Below, piece by piece: positions 56,656 through 64,000 of a DNA stretch of 64,000 nucleotides. How positions within the stretch are numbered: position 1 is the stretch's first letter; each line of letters begins with the position of its first letter. A program made the position numbers and the translations under genes. The notes under the pieces are model-generated. The model did not search any database and was not told the origin of the DNA. It saw only the letters and a program-made list of their open reading frames with translations. Origin of the DNA: Enterococcus mundtii (GTDB lineage: Bacteria > Bacillota > Bacilli > Lactobacillales > Enterococcaceae). The stretch is from contig NZ_PUAP01000003.1 in the NCBI RefSeq assembly GCF_002947535.1, positions 1-64,000 on the forward strand. The letters are read 5' to 3'.

Positions 56656-58374
56656 CTAAGCAGATAGATTTCGTTCATACATATAGGAATCTGTCACATC
56701 GCCTAACTTCTTATAGTTTTTATGTTTCACAATATCATATTTCTTTGATAAAAACGGATGGACTCCGCGGATTTTTAAAATACATTCCTGTCCTTTGAGA
56801 CTTGCCACTTCATCGGGGTCCATTAAGTTCCTTCCTAATTTCTGGAAGTTCTCACTAAAGGAACCATTGCTCCCTTTGGTGACGCTTGTATTTCTTTGTT
56901 CAATCGTTTGTTTACCTAGCAATTTTGAGATATATTCGTGCGTACTTTGTTCCATTCCGCCTAAATATAAAAAGACATCACTGGTACCAATAATCGTTTC
57001 CCACGTATCTTTATACAAGGTTTTCAGCTGACTGATATTTTGTAAAATGACATTCGTGGAGATTTCACGGCTTCGAATAACCGAAATTACTTTTTCAAAA
57101 TCAGGAATTTGTCCAATATTGGCAAACTCATCTAGGATACAACGGACATGACAAGGTAATCTTCCCTTATAAACGTTATCAGCTTTATAAACTAACATAT
57201 CAAACAATTGCTGATACATCATACTCGCTAAAAAGTTGAAACTGGTATCTGTATCAGGCAATAAGATATATAGGATCGTTTTGACATCACCAACTGTATC
57301 TAGCTCAAGTGTATCTTGTGAAACGAGTTCCTTAATACTTGGAATATCAAATGGTGACAAACGTACCCCTAAACTGACTAAGATACTTTTCGTCGTTTTA
57401 TCACCAGAAAGTTTAAAAATCTTGTACTGTGATACCGCAAAGTTTGTCGGATCTTTTTGTTCTAACTCATTGAATAAAATATCTAGTGGACTGACATAGC
57501 CAGGCACATCTTCTTCAATATCTGCTAAACGGACTAATTCAATCACGTTTCCTAACGTCCGATCTTCTGCGGTTACTTCTTGGATCAAATAGCTAAAAAT
57601 GGCCATCAATAAGGCTGTTTCAGCTTTTTCCCAAAAATCGTCTCCGCCTTTTTTATCTGGGTTCGTCGTATTTTTGATAAGATTGTTCACGATTTTCAAG
57701 ATATCATCCTCTGTTTGGATATATTGAAACGGGTTGTACTGATGCGTATCTCTTCGGTTGATCAAGTCAAAAATCTTGATTTGATAACCCGCTTCTTCAA
57801 ACATTTTGCCTGTTTCAGCTAATAATAAGCCTTTAGAATCACTGACGACATAGGAGGAATGCATTTGCATCAAGTTAGGTTTTACATAAAATCGCGTCTT
57901 ACCACTACCGGCTCCTCCAACCACAACGACATTTTTATTTCGGTTGAAATTATCGTTTCGTGTAATCTTCATACGTCCGGATAATGATAAGCTTTCGCTC
58001 TTCGTCAACAAGATATTGAAGTCTTTTTTCTTATCAAGAAATGCACGGATATCGCTGTACTTTCCCCATCGTGCACTTCCATATTCTTCATTGGGGCGTG
58101 TATTCTTCTCATCAAACGTCTTATATAAGACAAAAAGTACATAGGAAATAGCAGCCACCGCTGCTATTCCTAATGACATCGGTTCATAAGAAAATTGAGG
58201 TGAAAATCTGGAAATTTCTTCAAATGTTCGGTTGAATGCTGTTAGTAAATTATCTGCAAATGATAAATTCCCAGTATTCTCTGCTAAAAATAAATAACCA
58301 ATACGATTACCAAAATAAAGCAGAATACCAATTACTAACACATGCACTACCATAAGCTGCCGGGAATTTTTCAA
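56656..58374 (-). CDS. virD4: VirD4/TraG-type T4SS coupling ATPase
   Basis: 572 residues. Two N-terminal membrane helices (MVVHVLVIGILLYFGNRIGY and LGIAAVAAISYVLFVLY) are followed by a hexameric motor domain. Walker A is VVVGGAGSGKTRFYVKPNL near 150, and Walker B is CILDEFANIGQIPDFEKVIS near 415, followed by SREISTNVILQNISQLK. It selects substrates for the channel: DNA-relaxase complexes in conjugation, proteins in secretion. A relaxase gene is missing here, so proteins are the likelier cargo. The start is TTG with AAAGGAA upstream. It lies 34 bases after the 943-residue protein gene. Confidence 0.94.
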   Translation of the reverse strand: MKNSRQLMVVHVLVIGILLYFGNRIGYLFLAENTGNLSFADNLLTAFNRTFEEISRFSPQFSYEPMSLGIAAVAAISYVLFVLYKTFDEKNTRPNEEYGSARWGKYSDIRAFLDKKKDFNILLTKSESLSLSGRMKITRNDNFNRNKNVVVVGGAGSGKTRFYVKPNLMQMHSSYVVSDSKGLLLAETGKMFEEAGYQIKIFDLINRRDTHQYNPFQYIQTEDDILKIVNNLIKNTTNPDKKGGDDFWEKAETALLMAIFSYLIQEVTAEDRTLGNVIELVRLADIEEDVPGYVSPLDILFNELEQKDPTNFAVSQYKIFKLSGDKTTKSILVSLGVRLSPFDIPSIKELVSQDTLELDTVGDVKTILYILLPDTDTSFNFLASMMYQQLFDMLVYKADNVYKGRLPCHVRCILDEFANIGQIPDFEKVISVIRSREISTNVILQNISQLKTLYKDTWETIIGTSDVFLYLGGMEQSTHEYISKLLGKQTIEQRNTSVTKGSNGSFSENFQKLGRNLMDPDEVASLKGQECILKIRGVHPFLSKKYDIVKHKNYKKLGDVTDSYMYERNLSA

Positions 58375-58407
58375 ATTTTTTTATTTCCTTTCAGTCAAAG
58401 TTATTTT

Positions 58408-61239
58408 TTATAATTGTGTCGTTTTATTTTTCTTATTATTTTGAATTTGAGCATGCGTTTGCTGACTACGCGCGCGGTTATTTCGCTCATTTGACAATTG
58501 CAATGAGTTTCTTCTTAATGACTCAAAGCTTGCTTGTCGCCCAATGTCTTGACTCGTACCGGAAAAACTTGCCCGCCTTTCGATGGTCGGATTTCCTCTA
58601 CTTGTCAATGCGACTGGTTCTTTCGTGCCAGCTGGTGTTGGTTCTACCTTCGTTTGCGAGGTACTTGGTTGAGGCTGTGTACTCTCTCTCGGTTTCATCT
58701 CAATCACTTTCGATTCTTTCGCCGTCTCAGAGGTTCGTTCAGATCTTTCTGTCGTTTTTTGTTGCTCATTCGTCAGAACTTGCTCAGGTGCTTTCGCTTT
58801 TTCATCAAGACCTGCGATTGCAGATACTTTCTCTCTAAATTCTTTTGAATCTAAAGATTGACACTTTCCTAGCTCTTGGCCTTCTAAAACTTTTTCTTTT
58901 ACTTTGTTTTCAAATGCCAGATCTTCTCTTTTGGCTACACGGCTTTCAATTCGTTTGAACACAAACTTGTCTAATAATTGGATACCGATTCCAATACTGA
59001 CACCAATCAAAGCCACGGCACCTAACTGCATCAAGAATGGCGCAGCCATAGAGGTTGCAAGCATCGGTACTAGTGCTGATAGGGCAAACATTCCACCTAT
59101 CCCTAGAGCCAATGGTACAGCCAACATGATAAATAAAGATAATTTATTTTTCATGACATAATCAAACATCCGCTTCGGCGCATGACGGACTGTTTCCCAC
59201 GCACGTTTGGCTCTTGATTGTTTTTCTTCTATTTCAGCTGTGTTTGCACCTTCTTTGGTCGGTGCTTCCATCGCTACAACTTTGTCTTTGCCTTTGAGAT
59301 CCTTAGAAGTCGACCCTTCTTTTGTTACTTCAGATTTCTCTATTCCTTCTGTCAGTTTTTCATTTACTGGGGTTGCTTCTTTCATTTGTTCTGCTGGCTG
59401 TTTTTGTTTCCTAAACGGCATTTTTTCCCGCGCTTTCGCCAACCCGCGAGCAATTGGACCAAATACTCTTGGGAATTTCTGTACTAGCTTATTGAATACT
59501 TGAGGAATTTTCTTTTTCGCATAAATAATTGCTTTTGAACCAAAAAAACTGGCAGCGACAAAACCAATCGCAGCGTTCACAAACTGTTGCCCAAAAATAG
59601 CCATAGCTGTAGATGGTAAAATGGAACCTACCCAAGACATACCAAGTGGTATCATGGCAATCGGCCATAGATTCAGCAACCATCTAGCTGCACGGATTTT
59701 TCGGGAGTTTCTGAAAAATGATTGTTTTAATTTTGAATGATCTAATTCACTCAACTTCTTCGTTTGTTCTTTTATCCCACGAGTTTCTTCTTGTAAGCCT
59801 TTGATATCTTTATCCATCTGTTTGATGCTTTCAGCAGATAAATCTTTAGTCATTTTTTGGAGTTTTTCAGGATCAGCTAAAACCGCCTTAAGTTCCTTTA
59901 GAAATTGCACATCCTCGGTCGTATTGGTCTGTTTGATCCGCTTCAATAAAACATCGGTATTCTTGTTTTTAGCTTCAATCAAGCCGACTTTTGCTTGAAG
60001 ATTTTCGACATATGCTTTGATAAGCTCTGCTTTTTTACTCTCAAGATTTTCACTTACAACAGGTTCTTTTTTAGGTTCTTCCACTATTGGTTTCTGTAGC
60101 TTCGTTTTTTCTGACGCCTCGTTCACGATCACATTGACATCGATCGGCGGTGGATTTTTTTCAACAGCAGCACGATCGACTTGATCGCTTTTTGGTTCTT
60201 CCGCAATCACTGGAGCTGGTTCGCGTTCAATCGTAGGCGTAGTAACAGTCGCCTCGCGATCAGCCTGATTTAGGACAACTGCTTCTTTTGCTTGCTCCGC
60301 TTTTACTTCTACCGAATGAACGACTTCTGTTTCAACCTTCTCGGTATAAGCAATCAGCCCTTTTGTTTCAGCAATTTCATTTTGATATCCTTCCTTGATT
60401 GCACTGATTGCTTGTAATTTTGACTTTAATACTTCTTCTGAATCATTATTATTCGCCGTAAATTCAGAAAAAGAGTTGGAACGCCGCAAAGGTTCTGATT
60501 GCTCTGTTTTTACCGGGACCTTCTCTATCTTGTCCTTTAATTCTTTTTGAACGATCTCAATTTTTTTAACCTTCTCTTCGGCTAATTGGACCTTTTGTTC
60601 AAGGACTGTCTTTTTACTTTTCTTGATTTTGCCAATCTCAGCCCTTAACTTATTGACCTCATCTTCTTCCACTACTAAACCTATTCTATGGGAGGTCAAT
60701 TCTTTTTTAAATTCGTCTTTTTTGATCAATGAGAGAAAGATGGCAGTATCAACTTGCCGATCTTTTGCATTTACTTTTAAAACACTTTGACCATTCACAT
60801 ATTGGTTTAATTCTTTTTGGTGACCTTCCAGTGTCGCTTGAGCTTTGTTTAAATCCTTGTGTTTTCTGGCATACTCATTATCGATCCCTTGTTGCTCAGA
60901 AGGGCTGATGGTTCCAAGCCCCTTGATTGTCGCTATGTCCCGTTTTAGACGAATAATCTCTAGTTGGTAATCGATAATTTTTAGCTCTTTGACAATATTT
61001 TCTTTCTTCTCACTGATCAACTCCTTATGAGTCGTATCAAAATTTATGTCTTTGCTTTCATTTCTGATTTTTTCATCAATTGGAGATCCAATGATTTTGT
61101 TGATGATCGCTTCATTTTTATATGAAAATATAGACAGAAATGATTCATTGATGTTACTTTTATTTTTTTCTTTAAGCTTATCTTCTCTAAGCTTTCTTTC
61201 TTTAGATATATCTTCTAGAGGCATATCTTCCATAGACAT
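58408..61239 (-). CDS. Large coiled-coil protein with two hydrophobic blocks, T4SS-linked
   Basis: 943 residues and no family that I recognise. Residues 65-245 are charged and coiled-coil-like, and 245-500 are low-complexity with a second helical region (400-500). Hydrophobic blocks lie at 520-575 and 699-757, each long enough for a helical hairpin, separated by a charged linker. The C-terminal 100 residues are Ser/Arg-rich. Motifs of the RRxS type occur at 252-257 (RRSNSF), 887-892 (ERRASF), 900-905 (GRQASF) and 908-912 (LRRNS). There is no signal peptide. A coiled coil with two hydrophobic hairpins recalls pore or translocon proteins, but this is only a resemblance in layout. It stands directly before virD4. 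Confidence 0.85.
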   Translation of the reverse strand: MSMEDMPLEDISKERKLREDKLKEKNKSNINESFLSIFSYKNEAIINKIIGSPIDEKIRNESKDINFDTTHKELISEKKENIVKELKIIDYQLEIIRLKRDIATIKGLGTISPSEQQGIDNEYARKHKDLNKAQATLEGHQKELNQYVNGQSVLKVNAKDRQVDTAIFLSLIKKDEFKKELTSHRIGLVVEEDEVNKLRAEIGKIKKSKKTVLEQKVQLAEEKVKKIEIVQKELKDKIEKVPVKTEQSEPLRRSNSFSEFTANNNDSEEVLKSKLQAISAIKEGYQNEIAETKGLIAYTEKVETEVVHSVEVKAEQAKEAVVLNQADREATVTTPTIEREPAPVIAEEPKSDQVDRAAVEKNPPPIDVNVIVNEASEKTKLQKPIVEEPKKEPVVSENLESKKAELIKAYVENLQAKVGLIEAKNKNTDVLLKRIKQTNTTEDVQFLKELKAVLADPEKLQKMTKDLSAESIKQMDKDIKGLQEETRGIKEQTKKLSELDHSKLKQSFFRNSRKIRAARWLLNLWPIAMIPLGMSWVGSILPSTAMAIFGQQFVNAAIGFVAASFFGSKAIIYAKKKIPQVFNKLVQKFPRVFGPIARGLAKAREKMPFRKQKQPAEQMKEATPVNEKLTEGIEKSEVTKEGSTSKDLKGKDKVVAMEAPTKEGANTAEIEEKQSRAKRAWETVRHAPKRMFDYVMKNKLSLFIMLAVPLALGIGGMFALSALVPMLATSMAAPFLMQLGAVALIGVSIGIGIQLLDKFVFKRIESRVAKREDLAFENKVKEKVLEGQELGKCQSLDSKEFREKVSAIAGLDEKAKAPEQVLTNEQQKTTERSERTSETAKESKVIEMKPRESTQPQPSTSQTKVEPTPAGTKEPVALTSRGNPTIERRASFSGTSQDIGRQASFESLRRNSLQLSNERNNRARSQQTHAQIQNNKKNKTTQL

Positions 61240-61272
61240 ATCTGTCTCACTCCCTTCTCAACTTGATTTACA

Positions 61273-61614
61273 TTATCTCGAGTGTCCTGTCGTCAGAGAT
61301 TGCCCAGAATAAGTGCGAAGCCGATTCGTTTGTTGCTGTGCTTGTGACACTCGCGTATTCAATCGACTATCTTGCGATATGCTTGAATGAATAGATGTAC
61401 GTTCTAAATTGTTTTCTCTTCGCGGTGAAGCTACTTCATGTGAACGTGCAAGCGCCTTTTTTTGCGCCCTTTTTTCAATTCCATTTTTGACCATCTTTCC
61501 AATGAACTTACCAAATGCTTTCGTGACTATCCAAAGTATTTTAAACATCAAAGATAACGCCTTGAATGCCAAACTATATACCCCAAACAGTAAAAAAATC
61601 GCTAACTTATTCAA
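61273..61614 (-). CDS. Small basic membrane-associated protein, first gene of the T4SS operon
   Basis: 113 residues from TTG 61614 behind GGGGGA. Residues 3-40 are hydrophobic or amphipathic (LAIFLLFGVYSLAFKALSL, then MFKILWIVTKAF). The rest is basic and Ser/Arg-rich (ASPRRENNLERTSIHSSISQ). The tail resembles in composition the ends of the 943- and 202-residue proteins. I do not recognise it. It lies 33 bases before the 943-residue protein gene and heads the operon. Confidence 0.7.
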   Translation of the reverse strand: MNKLAIFLLFGVYSLAFKALSLMFKILWIVTKAFGKFIGKMVKNGIEKRAQKKALARSHEVASPRRENNLERTSIHSSISQDSRLNTRVSQAQQQTNRLRTYSGQSLTTGHSR

Positions 61615-61768
61615 TTTATCCCCCAGCTCACTTTCTCCATAATATGCCTATCCTAGCCAACACTAATTAGCGGGTGCTTTAAGCGTACCCGAGTTTCGAC
61701 TGTCGCTACTATCTATTTTTTCAAATTTGATAAAAAGATGAAAAAAACTTGTAACATAACGATTTCTG

Positions 61769-63190
61769 TTAAGTAGAATAAAGACACTGCTCAAAGTTAT
61801 TCCAAAAGATAGAAGTCGGAACTTTAGAGATTTTCAAAATTTCAGACGTGATTCGATCAAAATTCAAGGACAAATCAGTCAAGATCAAATCATATTGATT
61901 AATTATCTGATAATCAATCGAAAAAACGTCCTTCTCATAGATATCAATATTTTTTAAAAATGGATGCTTATGTAAGATCAAATTTTTATATAGAAGAGAT
62001 AAGCCAATTTCTTGAGAACTTAATAATAAAATCGACTTTTCTTGTATTTTTGGTTCAATCATCCGTAACAAATCATTTGAAGAAATGATTAATTCGAGTA
62101 ATAATTCTTTATGTAATAGTTCACTTTGTTCGACAAAATCTAATTGAGCAATGCGTAATGATTTTTGATAGGCTTGCCAGATTTTAGGATTGTTCTCCAT
62201 CATTTTTTTATAAAATATATCTGCATAACTTACTTTGAAGATGGCTAGTTCTTTATAAAAATTGATGAAATCAAAAAAATATTCGATTTCCGTAGAGTTA
62301 ATTGACATGTCAATTGCTAATAGACTGTAAAAGCTTTGAAGAAAACTTTCAATATTCTGCTCTAATCTCTGATCACGATGTTGGACCTCTGTAAACATTA
62401 AACCAAAATAGGAGGTGAGAATATTCGAAACATTTTTTTGTGTGACATTAAATTTATATTTTTGATTCATCAACGTACAAAAGACTGTATCACTTTGAAT
62501 GATCTCCAAGATGGTATCTACGATTTGCTCATTGTCGATCAATTCTTTTTCAGGAATAAGATGTTTATTACCAATTCGAATAATCGAAGAATAAATATAA
62601 TACACGGAATAAATCACTTTAGGTGTACTAACCGTCCTTTTTTGTGCCTTCAAACAACGTCTAAGCATCTGGTAAATCGTATCGAAGTAAGGAAATTCTT
62701 TAACTTTATAAATTTCCTTGAACATACTTGCAAATAAACGCCGAATCTCAACTTCATTTCCAGTGATCGTTAATTTGTTCTCTAAATTGATTTGGACATT
62801 GATTTTTTCTTTCAAGAAATATGTATTGATTTTTGCAACGATTCTGCGAATACTCGTTTTACTTAAAAATAATTTTGTCGCAATCTCGGAAAGAGAAGGT
62901 TCTGTAATAAATATGTACTTTAAAATTTTTACATTTGTTGAATTATTAAGTATCCTGACAAATATATCATCTAAATTCAATTTCTTCGGCATCGAGAGCG
63001 TTACCTCTTTGTACTGATTCGTTTCAATACGAGCAGGAAAACAAGCAGTATTGAAACTATCGATATCTGCCGCAATCGTTTTATCTGTAATACTCAACTC
63101 TTTGGCTAGATCACTAATATTCGATGACTCAATGTTTAGCAAATAAAGCAATGAAATTTGTCTTTCTAATTGTTTTTCAAGTACACCCAT
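61769..63190 (-). CDS. Mga/AtxA-like transcriptional regulator
   Basis: About 473 residues from ATG 63190, which follows AAAGGAG by ten bases; in-frame TTG codons lie at 63199 and 63196. Two N-terminal helix-turn-helix domains are visible: SSNISDLAKELSITDKTIAA (residues 22-41) and EPSLSEIATKLFLSKTSIRR (about 98-117). A long helical middle region and a C-terminal part that could be EIIB-like (NIDYEKDVFSIDYQIINQY-type beta strand) follow. Length and layout match Mga-type virulence regulators. It is encoded just before the T4SS operon on the same strand. Its own upstream region carries the box found before genes A to C. Confidence 0.85.
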   Translation of the reverse strand: MGVLEKQLERQISLLYLLNIESSNISDLAKELSITDKTIAADIDSFNTACFPARIETNQYKEVTLSMPKKLNLDDIFVRILNNSTNVKILKYIFITEPSLSEIATKLFLSKTSIRRIVAKINTYFLKEKINVQINLENKLTITGNEVEIRRLFASMFKEIYKVKEFPYFDTIYQMLRRCLKAQKRTVSTPKVIYSVYYIYSSIIRIGNKHLIPEKELIDNEQIVDTILEIIQSDTVFCTLMNQKYKFNVTQKNVSNILTSYFGLMFTEVQHRDQRLEQNIESFLQSFYSLLAIDMSINSTEIEYFFDFINFYKELAIFKVSYADIFYKKMMENNPKIWQAYQKSLRIAQLDFVEQSELLHKELLLELIISSNDLLRMIEPKIQEKSILLLSSQEIGLSLLYKNLILHKHPFLKNIDIYEKDVFSIDYQIINQYDLILTDLSLNFDRITSEILKISKVPTSIFWNNFEQCLYST

Positions 63191-63242
63191 AGTCAACAAG
63201 CTCCTTTCTTTTAAAAACCTATAATGTATCGTACAGCTTTTT

Positions 63243-63252
63243 CGATAATTTC
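63243..63252 (-). promoter_or_regulatory. Core of the shared box upstream of the Mga-like regulator
   Basis: On the minus strand GAAATTATCG appears 53 bases before ATG 63190, in the same orientation as before genes A to C. The flanks differ (TAT before, AAA after). A -10-like TATAGG lies between the box and the gene. This fits autoregulation by an activator of its own box. Confidence 0.5.
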
Positions 63253-63664
63253 ATAATATTAGTTTTTCTGTTTTACAAAAAACAAGTTCAATTATCACAT
63301 CGCTCGGATGATATGATTAAAGTTTAATAAGTAAAATAGAAGAAACAATAAACACATCTATGTTATTCTCAAAATTTTGTTCCTCGATAAAAAATTTGAG
63401 TTGTGAAAATAAAAAAACATATATCGAAAGATTTTACTTATCATATGTAGCAGTTGGGTACTTCTAGTTATTTAGAATATCATATTATGTTTTTTATAAG
63501 AAAATAACTATTATATAAAGAAAACAATCTCACTTTTAAATAACCACCTATTATAATAAAAAGAAAAACTCGAATAATTAGAAAAGTATGATAAAATAAT
63601 GTTTATAAAATGAATAAAGGATGTGAAATAACAGATTTTCTATTTTTTAGAAGATCTGAAAAGT
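63253..63664. other. AT-rich divergent intergenic region
   Basis: About 410 bases between the two regulators. It is very AT-rich with many TATAAT-like words, so no single promoter stands out. I find no further copy of the shared box and no clear hairpin. Confidence 0.5.
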
Positions 63665-64000
63665 ATGATAAAACGAACAAATATGCTTGAAAAGACTTCT
63701 GAAAGGCAGATCAAACTAGCTTTACTTTTAGGTATGTCCGCCATTGACTGCTCTACTTTAGCGGATCAACTCGAAGTAACAAAAAAAACATTATTGACCG
63801 ATATTGTGTTTTTTAACCATACATATGCACCAGTTTCCATAAAAACCGATAAATACCAAGTGGCTTCTTTACTATTGCCACCAGAGATCAATTTGGAAGA
63901 TTTGATCAAACAAATTCTCAATCAATCAACAAATGTACAAATACTACAGATGATTTTTGAAGTAGAACCAACGTTATCTAAATTAGCAAATAAATTATAT
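63665..64000 (+). CDS. Second Mga-like regulator, N-terminal part (cut by window edge)
   Basis: The frame from ATG 63665 is open to the window edge (112 codons). It aligns with the N terminus of the regulator at 61769-63190: LEKTSERQIKLALLLGMSAI matches LEKQLERQISLLYLLNIESS, and QSTNVQILQMIFEVEPTLSK matches NSTNVKILKYIFITEPSLSE. The first helix-turn-helix (TLADQLEVTKKTLLTDIVFF) is complete. The start is uncertain because no good ribosome binding site precedes it; the nearest, AAAGGATG, lies 45 bases upstream. It is divergent from its paralogue. Confidence 0.7.
   Translation, partial: MIKRTNMLEKTSERQIKLALLLGMSAIDCSTLADQLEVTKKTLLTDIVFFNHTYAPVSIKTDKYQVASLLLPPEINLEDLIKQILNQSTNVQILQMIFEVEPTLSKLANKLY

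Noticed and set aside
47740-63190. Ordinary integrative conjugative element
   Set aside because: No relaxase, oriT, integrase or flanking repeats are visible in the window; reconsider if they appear to the right of 64000.

Overview
The window comes from a low-GC Firmicute chromosome. It is most likely an Enterococcus of the E. faecium/hirae/durans/mundtii group: the RpoB, RpoC, S9 and L13 proteins are enterococcal in type, rpoC encodes 1217 residues, and there is an enterococcal-type flavin-based extracellular electron transfer (EET) locus. Species cannot be fixed from reading alone.

Layout. (1) 1-1514: accessory debris, with a partial nucleotidyltransferase, a frameshifted Fic gene, a remnant of an ISL3-type IS end and a terminator. 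(2) 1515-16341: an integrative mobilizable element inserted in the 3' end of rpsI, bounded by 52-bp imperfect direct repeats. It carries a Tn916-type integrase, a frameshifted excisionase, a MOBT-type relaxase, an oriT-like multi-hairpin region, an XRE repressor with operators, a complete type I restriction-modification system, and a two-gene module (DGQHR/ParB-like protein plus a protein with a HEPN-type RNxxxH motif) that may be a defence system. A complete ISL3-family IS sits between the integrase and the attachment site. (3) 16.3-34.5 kb: core chromosome (rpsI-rplM, argGH, dps, gluconokinase, comC-type peptidase, msrA, rpoC-rpoB, birA), with a DnaA-box cluster after rpoC. (4) 34.6-39.5 kb: a 13-bp minisatellite, then three related, highly charged cytoplasmic proteins. 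(5) 40-47.7 kb: the EET locus dmkB-eetB-eetA-ndh2 / pplA-fmnB-dmkA. (6) 47.7-61.6 kb: a compact type IV secretion system (VirB4, VirD4, PrgI, VirB6-like and pilin-like proteins, a wall hydrolase) in which I find no relaxase, oriT or integrase. (7) 61.7-64 kb: two divergent Mga-like regulators, the second cut by the window edge.

Most interesting observation. Regions 4, 6 and 7 look like one system. Two of the three proteins in region 4 carry EPIYETIP or EHIYETIP motifs, which resemble the EPIYA-type tyrosine-phosphorylation motifs of known T4SS effectors. All three share homologous segments and a related C-terminal tail. Each gene has its own promoter region with the same upstream box (TAGAAATTATCGGT) at a nearly fixed distance of 65-67 bases from the start codon, and the core of that box (GAAATTATCG) recurs in front of the Mga-like regulator beside the T4SS. 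Several proteins of the T4SS locus carry RRxS-type serine motifs. I infer a relaxase-free, protein-secreting T4SS with its own regulated substrates. The motifs, paralogy and spacing are seen directly; secretion, phosphorylation and regulation are inference.
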